A stretch of 64,000 nt of DNA from assembly GCA_028715055.1 (NCBI GenBank), contig JAQTLE010000001.1, positions 124,001 through 188,000 of the forward strand. Reading direction: 5' to 3'. The notes under the pieces are model-generated. The model saw only the letters and a program-made list of their open reading frames with translations, was not told the DNA's origin and did not search any database. Position 1 is the stretch's first letter. Each line of letters begins with the position of its first letter. Below are positions 46,746 to 54,459 of this stretch, piece by piece. This stretch comes from Sulfurovaceae bacterium. GTDB taxonomy: Bacteria; Campylobacterota; Campylobacteria; Campylobacterales; Sulfurovaceae. The position numbers and the translations under genes are program-made.

Positions 46746-47186
46746 ATGAAAAAATTGGTAATTATTTCAGTAGCTGCTGCTGCTCTTCTTTTCGTAGGTT
46801 GTAAAGGTAAACCGGCAGAAGCTAATACAACTGAAGCTAACGCAACTACTGTAGAGACTAACGCAACTGCTGCTGCTCCTGAAGCTAATACAACTGCTGC
46901 TGCTCCTGAAGCTAACGCAACTGCTGCTGCTGCTCCAGCTGCTGATGAAGGTAAAACTTTGTTTACTGCATGTGCAGCATGTCATGGTGTTGATGGTAAA
47001 ACAGCAGCTCTTGGTAAGTCAAATATTATCGCTGGTCAAGCTAAAGATGTTCTTGTTACAAAAATGAAAGGCTATAAAGCTGGTACAATAAATTTAACTG
47101 GTAACGGTGCTCTTATGAAAGGTCAAATGGCTAATCTTAATGATGAGCAAATGGAAAAATTGGCTGAGTTTGTTTCTAAACTATAA
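46746..47186 (+). CDS. Lipoprotein cytochrome c (c553-like) with sequon-rich linker
   Basis: 146 residues. Signal peptide and lipobox LFVGC (Cys19), then a low-complexity Ala/Pro/Asn/Thr linker (24-66) with five PglB-type sequons (Asn 27, 32, 39, 48, 57), then a class I cytochrome c domain with CAACH at 76-80 and likely distal Met in GALMKGQMANL. Probably tethered in the periplasm, on a flexible glycosylated arm, carrying electrons from PetC towards CcoP. ATG 46746 behind TCAAAGGATT. Shares its N-terminus and promoter layout with the neighbouring 68-residue lipoprotein. Confidence 0.88.
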   Translation: MKKLVIISVAAAALLFVGCKGKPAEANTTEANATTVETNATAAAPEANTTAAAPEANATAAAAPAADEGKTLFTACAACHGVDGKTAALGKSNIIAGQAKDVLVTKMKGYKAGTINLTGNGALMKGQMANLNDEQMEKLAEFVSKL

Positions 47187-47194
47187 TTAATTAT

Positions 47195-47215
47195 TCTTCC
47201 CTTTTTGAGGGAAGA
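47195..47215. terminator. Terminator after the cytochrome c gene
   Basis: Perfect 8-bp stem TCTTCCCT-TTTTG-AGGGAAGA followed by GTTTTTAAAA; it is just before the end of the convergent moeA gene (47220). Confidence 0.75.
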
Positions 47216-47219
47216 GTTT

Positions 47220-48443
47220 TTAAAATACAAATATATTTTCTTCTTTTTTACTATCCATCATAAAATTAATCGGAATAATTTTTATAATTTTGTCTTTGTC
47301 AATATGCTCAATATTAGGTGTAGTGATTATCATGCTATTTGCATCTTTGAGTGTTGATACTTGATTTGGAGCTTGCGATAATAGTGGATTAAAAAATTTA
47401 CCATCATATTGCCCCAGAATGACACTATATTTTCCAGATTTGATCTTGTAATCTTCATTTATATTAGCTTGAATGATCGAGTGATAATATTTATTTGTAC
47501 CTCTCAGCTTCTCAAGCATTACAACTGCAAAGAGTTCGAAATTTACCATAGCCGCCAATGGATTTCCAGGCAGGATGACCACCAACGTATCTCCAATTTT
47601 ACCCAGAGAAGTTGGTTTGCCGGGTTTTATTTCTATTTTTTCAAACAGGATTTCCATACCAAGCTCAAGAAAAGCTAATTTGGTTATATCTTTGTCTCCT
47701 ACGCTCGCCCCTCCGCTTGTGATAATAACATCACAATCCAGGGATGCTTGTATATGAATTTTAAGAGTTTCTATATCATCGCTGCAAATATTCAAGCTTT
47801 TGGTTTGGCAGCCTATACTTTTGGCTCTAGAAGCAAACATAGGAGTATTGGAATTGTATATTTCATATTCTCCTATATCTTTTTGTGTATAAGGTTTTAA
47901 TTCATCTCCAGTACTTAGTATGGTAACGCTTGGTTTGCATATTACTTCTATGGTGTCTATACCTTGAGATGCCAGCAATCCTATAGTATATGGAGTGATC
48001 TCTTCACCCTTGCGCAAGCAAATAGCACCCGTTTTTAGCTCTTCTCCCTGTAGTCTTATATTAGCACCATGTTTTATGCTATTTGGCAAGGTTACTATAT
48101 CGTTATTTACTATGACATTTTCCAGGGGAACTACTGCTTCACAACCCAAAGGGATAGAGGCTCCGGTCATTATGCGAATCGCGTAATCTTCTTTAAGAGT
48201 AGGCACCACTCGGCTTCCTGCATATATTATGTCTTGACATTCTATTGATTTCCCGGCATCTGCAAGTCTAATTGCATATCCATCCATAGCTGAATGATCA
48301 AATCTAGGCAAAGGAATGCGAGAATATATATCATTGGCGCATATGCGTCCTATACTTTCTTCTATAGCTATAGTTTCTTGTTTTGTAATCGGTGTAGTGT
48401 TTTTGTATATAATTTCTAATGCTTCTAATATAGATACAGCCAT
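47220..48443 (-). CDS. moeA: Molybdopterin molybdenumtransferase MoeA
   Basis: 407 residues; inserts molybdate (or tungstate) into adenylylated molybdopterin. Typical motifs: PLPRFDHSAMDGYA near the N-terminus, ITSGGASVGDKD (the MoCF-biosynthesis motif) and LPGNPLAAMVNFELF. Works downstream of MoaA encoded 3 kb away. ATG 48443; divergent from rsmE with adjacent -10 elements. Confidence 0.93.
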   Translation of the reverse strand: MAVSILEALEIIYKNTTPITKQETIAIEESIGRICANDIYSRIPLPRFDHSAMDGYAIRLADAGKSIECQDIIYAGSRVVPTLKEDYAIRIMTGASIPLGCEAVVPLENVIVNNDIVTLPNSIKHGANIRLQGEELKTGAICLRKGEEITPYTIGLLASQGIDTIEVICKPSVTILSTGDELKPYTQKDIGEYEIYNSNTPMFASRAKSIGCQTKSLNICSDDIETLKIHIQASLDCDVIITSGGASVGDKDITKLAFLELGMEILFEKIEIKPGKPTSLGKIGDTLVVILPGNPLAAMVNFELFAVVMLEKLRGTNKYYHSIIQANINEDYKIKSGKYSVILGQYDGKFFNPLLSQAPNQVSTLKDANSMIITTPNIEHIDKDKIIKIIPINFMMDSKKEENIFVF

Positions 48444-48459
48444 TAATAAGCCTTTTTGT

Positions 48460-48491
48460 TTAGATTATAACACTCTTTTGATATAATCTAA
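48460..48491. promoter_or_regulatory. Back-to-back moeA/rsmE promoters in an inverted repeat
   Basis: Perfect 10-bp inverted repeat TTAGATTATA (48460-48469) and TATAATCTAA (48482-48491), 12 bp apart. Each arm contains a -10 hexamer TATAAT pointing to its own gene, so the symmetry both sets two promoters and could be a protein site. Confidence 0.5.
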
Positions 48492-48514
48492 GAGAATTAT
48501 TAAGCGGAGGGATT

Positions 48515-49189
48515 ATGCAATATCTTTATCATGAGCATGCAGGGGACGTGGAACTTGAATTAAAAGGTGATGCACATCATTATATTTTTAAAGTCAGACG
48601 GCATAGAGTAGATGATACTATAGCTTTGCGCCATTTTAAAAATGATATTATATATATGTACCGCATAGTCGATATGGACAAAAAACAAGCCCGTTTGATA
48701 CTCCTAGAAGAAAGAGATCTGCCTATCAAAGCCGCAAGAAGTTTGCATATAGGCTGGTGTATGATAGATCCTAAAAATATAGAAAAAGTTCTACCTATTT
48801 TAAATGAAATGGGGGTTGCGCATATCACATTTATCTCTTGTGATAGGTCACAGCAAAATTTTAAGATCGATTTTGACAGGCTGGATAGGATACTGCTTAA
48901 CTCCTCTCAGCAATGTGGCAGAAGCGATAAGATGAAGCTCGAGCTAGGAGGCAGCCTCAAAGAGTTTGTTGGCAATCATCCGCAAGCTTTGATGCTGAAT
49001 TTTTCAGATAAATTGTTGGGTGATATTTATCTTGCTGAAGATATGACTATAGTAGTAGGTTGCGAAGGCGGATTTAGCGATAAAGAGGTTAAATTTTTTG
49101 ATAGTGATAAAATCGTAGGACTTGATACACCGCTTATCCTACGCAGCGAAAGCGCTGTTTGTGCAGTAGCTAGCAAGGTGTTGGTGTAG
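48515..49189 (+). CDS. rsmE: 16S rRNA m3U1498 methyltransferase RsmE
   Basis: 224 residues. N-terminal PUA-like part (HHYIFKVRRHRVDD) and a SPOUT methyltransferase C-terminus with MTIVVGCEGGFSDKEV and LILRSESAVCAVASK, the knot loops that bind SAM. AGCGGAGGG precedes ATG 48515. Equivalent to Cj0156c in the syntenic block. Confidence 0.92.
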   Translation: MQYLYHEHAGDVELELKGDAHHYIFKVRRHRVDDTIALRHFKNDIIYMYRIVDMDKKQARLILLEERDLPIKAARSLHIGWCMIDPKNIEKVLPILNEMGVAHITFISCDRSQQNFKIDFDRLDRILLNSSQQCGRSDKMKLELGGSLKEFVGNHPQALMLNFSDKLLGDIYLAEDMTIVVGCEGGFSDKEVKFFDSDKIVGLDTPLILRSESAVCAVASKVLV

Positions 49190-49195
49190 ATTAAT

Positions 49196-50350
49196 CTAAA
49201 CACTCAAAAAACACTCCGGATCTAAAGATGTAGCCAACATCACAGCATTGATGTCCAAATGCCCGCTCCATGTGTTGCTCTTTTGATTATTCGGATCTAT
49301 CCAAAATTTTTCGATGATATCACACATAGGAAGATAGCTTGCTAGTTCAAAAAGTTTAGATTGCAAAAGATTATGGTTCGTAAAACACTCAGGATGTTCT
49401 TTGATAAGCATTTGCATCTTTTTCACACCATGCAAGCCTATACTCAGCCCCAACTCACGGAATCCAAGCCTATACTCTGCCGGATATTTTAAAGTATTGG
49501 TAGCCAAGAAAGTATCTATGCCTCTTTTGGAAGAGACCAGCAGGTTTAGGAGCGTATCGGATAAATGGATCAATTTGGCATTTATGATAAGTTGCATTAA
49601 TATACAAGCACTATGCAATAATCCTCCTATGCCAAGGGAATCATTGGTATCTAAGTCCATGGCTTGAGACATATGAAATAAATCTATCAATTGATCATCC
49701 AAATGAATATCATTATCTTTAGGAGCTGCTTTGATGAGTTCGAGATATGTGATATATCCGTCTATCGCGTCATGCTGGCCCATTGAAGTTACGAGCGGAT
49801 AGCTCAGATCAATACTCATTTTCCAATACATTCTCTTCACGTGATCAAATACAACATAGGAAAACTTACTATAAGCCGTCTTTGCTAGCTCAAAAGCCCA
49901 GCGGTTATATTTCGGATCACCTGTTACTTTGGTTACAAGATTAAGGGCATGCATCCATTTGGTCAGATAATGAAAGTATTGTCCGTCTTGTTCCCATTGG
50001 GCTTTTTCATCAAAAGGTTCGTCCTCTTTTCTTTCATTGTTTTTTTTGCCTATTCTCAAACCTCCGATTGTAGGATGTTTTTCTCCTTCTAGGTCATCAA
50101 GGTTACTGATCCATCCTTTACGGTTATCATCTAGTCTGTGTTTTCCCAAGACATGGTGTACTTGATCAACTAGCAATAAAGCATCTTCTTTATATTTAAT
50201 TTCACCTGTTTGTAAAAAAATACCCAAGAAATTACACACAGCAAATGCATCAGTCCATAAATAGCGTACAGGAATGCAATTTTCATTTTTAATGCATGTG
50301 CGCTTGCTAAAATCTGTCATTATTGTTTTTGTAAGAGTTAATTTATCCAT
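49196..50350 (-). CDS. Uncharacterised alpha-helical-barrel-like protein
   Basis: A 384-residue soluble protein without signal peptide. The repeated aromatic-helical pattern (CIPVRYLWTDAFAVCNFLG, QDGQYFHYLTKWMHALN, QHDAIDGYITYLELI, EYRLGFRELGLSIG) recalls (alpha/alpha)6 or six-hairpin glycosidase-like folds, but I see no known catalytic signature. ATG 50350 with GGAGGTCAT upstream. It ends 6 bp from rsmE (convergent) and is divergent from the phosphoribosyltransferase. I do not recognise a named family. Confidence 0.5.
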   Translation of the reverse strand: MDKLTLTKTIMTDFSKRTCIKNENCIPVRYLWTDAFAVCNFLGIFLQTGEIKYKEDALLLVDQVHHVLGKHRLDDNRKGWISNLDDLEGEKHPTIGGLRIGKKNNERKEDEPFDEKAQWEQDGQYFHYLTKWMHALNLVTKVTGDPKYNRWAFELAKTAYSKFSYVVFDHVKRMYWKMSIDLSYPLVTSMGQHDAIDGYITYLELIKAAPKDNDIHLDDQLIDLFHMSQAMDLDTNDSLGIGGLLHSACILMQLIINAKLIHLSDTLLNLLVSSKRGIDTFLATNTLKYPAEYRLGFRELGLSIGLHGVKKMQMLIKEHPECFTNHNLLQSKLFELASYLPMCDIIEKFWIDPNNQKSNTWSGHLDINAVMLATSLDPECFLSV

Positions 50351-50437
50351 GATGACCTCCTATTGGGTTGATTCATCTTGATTGATTTTGTTTGTAAATT
50401 GTAGTAAAATAAAATTATAATATAAAAAGGAGCTAAA

Positions 50438-51061
50438 ATGGTAAAAGATCGTAAAGATGCCGGCCAAAAGTTGGCTTTGGCTCTCCAAAAATATAAAATA
50501 GATGATGCTTTGGTTCTAGCAATACCCAGAGGAGGTGTGGAACCCGGTTATGAAATAGCCAAAGCACTTAATTATGATTTTTCACTGATCATTTGTCGCA
50601 AACTTCCTTATCCATACAATACAGAAAGCGGATTTGGCGCTATTGCCGAAGACGGTTCTATTTATATCAATCAAAGAGCAGCATATGATTTGCAAGATCA
50701 AGAAATAGAAGAGATCATAGCTGAGCAAGCACAAGAGATACAAAGACGTATCAAGGAGTTAAGAAGCGGAAAACCTCTTCCTGCTATAAAAGATCGAACG
50801 GTAATATTGGTTGATGACGGCATAGCTATGGGATCAACCATGTTTGTTGCAGTCGAATTATGTAAAAAACAAGGAGCAAAGAAAATCATCATTGCTGTGC
50901 CGGTAGCTAGTGCACATGCAATAGAAACATTTTCAAAAATGGTCGATGAAATGGTCGTCTTGGAATCCCCCGCTAATTTCTATGCAGTAGCTCAAGTTTA
51001 TGAAAATTGGTATGATGTGAGCGACGAAGAGGTTTTGGATATAATCAAAAAGATCAAATAA
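50438..51061 (+). CDS. Phosphoribosyltransferase-domain protein
   Basis: 207 residues with the PRPP-binding motif VILVDDGIAMGST and a LAIPRGGVEPGYEIAKAL start, as in the stand-alone PRTase proteins often found with hydrolase domains. The loop FGAIAEDGSIYIN is also family-typical. True substrate unknown; it is not a standard purine salvage enzyme. TATAAT near 50417 and AAAGGAGC before ATG. Confidence 0.82.
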   Translation: MVKDRKDAGQKLALALQKYKIDDALVLAIPRGGVEPGYEIAKALNYDFSLIICRKLPYPYNTESGFGAIAEDGSIYINQRAAYDLQDQEIEEIIAEQAQEIQRRIKELRSGKPLPAIKDRTVILVDDGIAMGSTMFVAVELCKKQGAKKIIIAVPVASAHAIETFSKMVDEMVVLESPANFYAVAQVYENWYDVSDEEVLDIIKKIK

Positions 51062-51100
51062 TATGCGCTCATAAAAATAATGTTTTTAAAAAGGAAAAAA

Positions 51101-51550
51101 ATGATGCGACACAATCTTTTGTCTGTCATTGTAGTTATAGCTATAAGTCTAACTACGATCACATGTTTTGGAGTACCTGCGGATACAAAAAACAATATGG
51201 TTCATAACTGTTTCACGCCACCTAAGGGTACGCCCATGCGTAAAGATATTTTAGATACTCTGAGACGCGAGGTTAAGCATACCAGTGGAATAGATGCCAT
51301 ATTTATTGTGAAGTATTTGAAAGTACAGGATGGTTGGGCATGGATACACGCACTTCCACTCTCAGCTGATGGTACAAATAGATATGAAGATGTCCAGGCA
51401 TTGCTAAAATTACAAAATGGTAAATGGAAAATCATGGAGCTTCCATGCACAGAAGTAGAAAATCCGGAATGTCTAGGTGACCCAAAATACTTTTTGAAAC
51501 TCAAAAAACGATTTCCAAATCTTCCAATTAAGATATTGCCAAAAGAGTAA
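51101..51550 (+). CDS. Small exported protein of unknown function
   Basis: 149 residues from ATG 51101 (MMRHNLL), chosen over ATG 51080 because AAAAAGGAAAA lies just before it. Residues 1-25 form a signal peptide (IVVIAISLTTITCFGVPA). The mature part has four Cys, paired perhaps as NCF...PCTEVENPEC, and a pattern FIVKYLKVQDGWAWIHALPL...LLKLQNGKWKIMEL that looks like an SH3-like or NTF2-like beta fold. No family named. It lies before the rpmE leader. Confidence 0.6.
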   Translation: MMRHNLLSVIVVIAISLTTITCFGVPADTKNNMVHNCFTPPKGTPMRKDILDTLRREVKHTSGIDAIFIVKYLKVQDGWAWIHALPLSADGTNRYEDVQALLKLQNGKWKIMELPCTEVENPECLGDPKYFLKLKKRFPNLPIKILPKE

Positions 51551-51577
51551 AGCATACAATTTTTAATAATTTTTTGG

Positions 51578-51715
51578 TATAATACGCCTCTTTAAAGCTG
51601 TCTCTGAAATAATAAAAGTAGGTTGCAGCGACCCTCTAGATTATCTAGCGGAAGAGCACAAAGTGCTAGAATAGGTTAGTTGCCTATCATTATATTTATT
51701 TATAAAGGTAAAAAG
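51578..51715 (+). promoter_or_regulatory. rpmE promoter and structured leader, candidate L31 autoregulatory RNA
   Basis: TATAAT at 51578-51583 gives a start near 51590 and a leader of about 125 nt. It can fold as GGTT/GACC (51621-51633), CTAGA-TTA-TCTAG (51636-51648), AGCAC-AAA-GTGCT (51655-51667) and ATAGG-TTAGTTG-CCTAT (51671-51687), all ahead of the AAGGT site and ATG. L31 leaders are known in other phyla; none of their consensus can be checked here. Confidence 0.5.
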
Positions 51716-51916
51716 ATGAAAAAAGATATTCATCCGGCTTATGCTGATTGCAAAGTAACATGCGCTTGCGGTAACACATTTGAAGTTAAATCAGACAAAG
51801 ATACAATGAGTATTGATATTTGTAATGAATGTCACCCATTCTTCACAGGTTCTGAGAAAATCGTTGATGCGGCTGGCCGTGTCGATAAATTTAAGAAAAA
51901 ATATAACCTCGGTTAA
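51716..51916 (+). CDS. rpmE: 50S ribosomal protein L31 (zinc-type)
   Basis: 66 residues, [20 protein letters not shown] at the start. It keeps the Cys residues of the zinc (C+) form: Cys12, Cys16, Cys18 region and [11 protein letters not shown] take ATG 51716 (AAAGGTAAAAAG upstream), the standard start. Equivalent to Cj0155c. Confidence 0.96.
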   Translation: MKKDIHPAYADCKVTCACGNTFEVKSDKDTMSIDICNECHPFFTGSEKIVDAAGRVDKFKKKYNLG

Positions 51917-51923
51917 TTTTTTA

Positions 51924-51949
51924 CATGCAGTGCTTTTGCGCGCTGCATG
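51924..51949 (+). terminator. Hairpin between rpmE and rsmI
   Basis: 10-bp stem CATGCAGTGC / GCGCTGCATG (one T-G pair) with loop TTTTGC. It is only 7 bp before the rsmI ATG and has no T tract, so it may be an attenuator or partial terminator that lowers rsmI relative to rpmE. Confidence 0.55.
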
Positions 51950-51956
51950 ACCACTT

Positions 51957-52787
51957 ATGCTAACACTTATCCCTACTCCTATCGGTAATCCAGCTGACAT
52001 TACTATCAGAGCTATGCGCTTATTTGAAGAAGCAGAATTATTTTTATGTGAAGATACACGCAATACAAAACATTTGATGACATTGCTCCAAGAACGGTAT
52101 GGCATGCAAAAACCAAATGCGATATATCTATCTTTTCATGAGCATAATGGCAAAGAGCGACTGGCGCAAATAGCAGCAGATTTGAAAGAAAAAAAGGTAG
52201 TGTTTGTTAGTGATGCCGGTATGCCTGTTATTTCTGATCCCGGACAATTACTTATCGATCATTGTCAAAAAGAAGAAATAGAATATGATGTGCTTCCTGG
52301 GGCAAATGCAGCTTTGACCGCTTTTGTGGCTAGTGGATTTACAGGAGGTGAATTTTGTTTCATAGGTTTTTTGCCACAAAAAGGAAAAGACAGAGCCGCG
52401 GCACTTCAAAAAGCAATGCAACAAGAGTATCCGGCTATTCTTTATGAAGCTCCACATCGCATGCTCAAATTACTTGAAGAGATAACTTCTATAGAGCCAG
52501 GCAAAGAATTGTTTTTGGCAAAAGAATTGACCAAAAAATATCAAAAATATTTTAGGGGTGAAGCCAAGATTCTCTTAAAGCAATTTGAAGTTATGAATAT
52601 AAGAGGTGAATGGGTAGTTATACTGCAAGCATGCGGAGAAAAACCTCGTTTCGCTTCAGTAGATGAAATAATGTCTTTGTCTATAACACCAAAAGAAAAA
52701 GCAAAGCTTCTATCGCAAATGAGCGGTAAAAGCATCAAAGAGTGTTATGATGAGGTAATCAATCTAAGTAAAAAAAATTTAAAATAA
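51957..52787 (+). CDS. rsmI: 16S rRNA 2'-O-ribose C1402 methyltransferase RsmI
   Basis: 276 residues. Tetrapyrrole-methylase fold: LTLIPTPIGNPADITIRA at the N-terminus, ALFCEDTRNT-like LFLCEDTRNTKHLM, SDAGMPVISDPG and FLPQKGKDRAAAL. ATG 51957 has no Shine-Dalgarno sequence; a hairpin occupies that position. Equivalent to Cj0154c. Confidence 0.93.
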   Translation: MLTLIPTPIGNPADITIRAMRLFEEAELFLCEDTRNTKHLMTLLQERYGMQKPNAIYLSFHEHNGKERLAQIAADLKEKKVVFVSDAGMPVISDPGQLLIDHCQKEEIEYDVLPGANAALTAFVASGFTGGEFCFIGFLPQKGKDRAAALQKAMQQEYPAILYEAPHRMLKLLEEITSIEPGKELFLAKELTKKYQKYFRGEAKILLKQFEVMNIRGEWVVILQACGEKPRFASVDEIMSLSITPKEKAKLLSQMSGKSIKECYDEVINLSKKNLK

Positions 52788-52940
52788 TACTTTTGATTTA
52801 CACGGTTTTTTGTTATTTTTTCTCACCAATATTCTTTGTTATTAGCTAGCATTTTTGTGTTGATTTATTAAGAAATTTCTTTACAAATAAATAATTATAA
52901 ACTTAAAATAAATAACAAGATTTATACAGCAAAAAAAAGG

Positions 52941-52946
52941 TACAAT
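52941..52946 (+). promoter_or_regulatory. -10-like element very close to the rlmB-like start
   Basis: TACAAT ends 7 bp before ATG 52954. If it is the real -10, the mRNA would be leaderless or nearly so. The only Shine-Dalgarno-like AAGG lies upstream of it, too far for use. Confidence 0.35.
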
Positions 52947-52953
52947 AAAATCT

Positions 52954-53640
52954 ATGATAATTTATGGAAAACAAGTATGTTGGTATGTGCTAGAACACCA
53001 TCGTGCATTGGTAAAAACTGTCTATATAGCCAAGAAAGGCATTTTGCCTCAAAAGCTATTTGACAGCTATAGAGATCAAGTCAAATTCTTGGAAGAAAAA
53101 TGGGCTCAAGCTATGAGCAAAGGCGGAAATCATCAGGGTATTCTGCTGGAGCTCGAGTCATTTGAAGAGAGTGATTTGTCAAGTATGAAAAAAAATGATT
53201 TTTTAGTAGTACTTGATGGTCTTACCGATGTAGGCAATATAGGTGCCATTGTGCGAAGCGCATATGCTCTAGGGGCTGACGGTATTATAGCCATAGGCGT
53301 AGGACAGCTTAATTTTGCCGGAATCGCTAGAACAAGTGCTGGTGCACTGTTTAGCTTGCCTATGATGATAGCCTCCAACGGATTGGATGTGCTTCATGAA
53401 TTACATCAAAGTGGTTTTAAATTATACGGAGCTGCAATGGAGGGTACATCTCTTGATGATGTAGTTTTTGCAGATAAAAAGGTATTGGTTGTTGGAAGTG
53501 AGGGGGAGGGGATATCAAAACGGGTTTTGGGTAAGATAGATAAATTAGTATCTATACCTATGAAACATGAATTTGATTCTCTAAATGTAAGTGTAGCTAC
53601 TGCTATTTTGTTGCATAGGATGAATAATGCTATTAAGTGA
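52954..53640 (+). CDS. rlmB: TrmH/RlmB-family rRNA 2'-O-methyltransferase
   Basis: 228 residues; SPOUT methyltransferase with an N-terminal substrate-binding part (MIIYGKQVCWYVLEHHRALV) and the knot motifs VVLDGLTDVGNIGAIVRSAYALG, VLVVGSEGEGISKRV and VSIPMKHEFDSLNVSVATAI. Probably methylates 23S rRNA G2251. Equivalent to Cj0153c. Overlaps the next gene by 14 bases. Confidence 0.87.
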   Translation: MIIYGKQVCWYVLEHHRALVKTVYIAKKGILPQKLFDSYRDQVKFLEEKWAQAMSKGGNHQGILLELESFEESDLSSMKKNDFLVVLDGLTDVGNIGAIVRSAYALGADGIIAIGVGQLNFAGIARTSAGALFSLPMMIASNGLDVLHELHQSGFKLYGAAMEGTSLDDVVFADKKVLVVGSEGEGISKRVLGKIDKLVSIPMKHEFDSLNVSVATAILLHRMNNAIK

Positions 53641-54427
53641 GATTTTAGAAGAAAACAGTGTACAAAGTATTAATAATAAAACGAAGATATCTATTGATAC
53701 TTTAAATAAAATTATAGCAAGGGATTTTAGTAGTTTTAAAAAAGTTCAGGCATTCGGATTTATCTCTATTTTAGAGAGAGAGTACGGTGGCAGAATAGAT
53801 GATCTTCGTCGAGATTGTGAAGATTATTTTGCTTCCCACCTTAAAGAAGAAGTTACTTTTATAGCACCAAATGTTGTCAAAACGACTTCTAAACCACAAT
53901 GGTTATTATGGTTGGCCGGTTTTGGCATATTTGCATTGGCTACATATTTTCTTATCCAATCAAGCACATCAAATGATAGACCTGAATATAAAGAAGAGAT
54001 CAATGCAACAAAATCGGCTGCCGTCAATCAACCAATAGAAGCAAATACTACTATAAATGCAAATGCAGCAGAAAAAAATATCACAATTCCTGCTGCCGCA
54101 ATTGATAGCAATAGATCATTAGCAAAAGATAATAATGCCTCATCTGTATCTCAATTAAAAATTGTTCCTAAGAGCAAATTGTGGTTTGGAATGATGGATA
54201 TAGATACGAAAGAACTACAAAATAGCATCATTTCAGATGCATTTAATATCGATATGAGCAAACAATGGCTAATAGCTACAAGTAAAGCATCATTTAGTTT
54301 GCAATCGTCTCAAGGTACAAAAGAATATAAAGATTATCATGTCCATTATTTTAAAGCAGATAAAAATGGATTTGCTGAAATCACAAAAGAGGAATTTGTT
54401 ACTCTTGGCGGTCCAAAAAGATGGTAA
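53627..54427 (+). CDS. HTH-membrane protein (Cj0152c-like) with sequon-rich periplasmic linker
   Basis: 266 residues. Cytoplasmic N-terminus (1-88) with a helix-turn-helix-like part, one membrane helix (92-112), a low-complexity outside linker (113-175), and a C-terminal beta-rich domain (176-266). This RodZ-like topology fits a cell-envelope organiser. The linker contains five D/E-x-N-x-S/T sequons: Asn126, Asn140, Asn151, Asn162, Asn170. By position it corresponds to C. jejuni Cj0152c, which I recall as a reported N-glycoprotein. Starts at ATG 53627 inside the rlmB-like gene. Confidence 0.65.
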   Translation: MLLSEILEENSVQSINNKTKISIDTLNKIIARDFSSFKKVQAFGFISILEREYGGRIDDLRRDCEDYFASHLKEEVTFIAPNVVKTTSKPQWLLWLAGFGIFALATYFLIQSSTSNDRPEYKEEINATKSAAVNQPIEANTTINANAAEKNITIPAAAIDSNRSLAKDNNASSVSQLKIVPKSKLWFGMMDIDTKELQNSIISDAFNIDMSKQWLIATSKASFSLQSSQGTKEYKDYHVHYFKADKNGFAEITKEEFVTLGGPKRW

Positions 54428-54459
54428 AATAACGCAAAAATTTATAACAAGAGAAAAAA

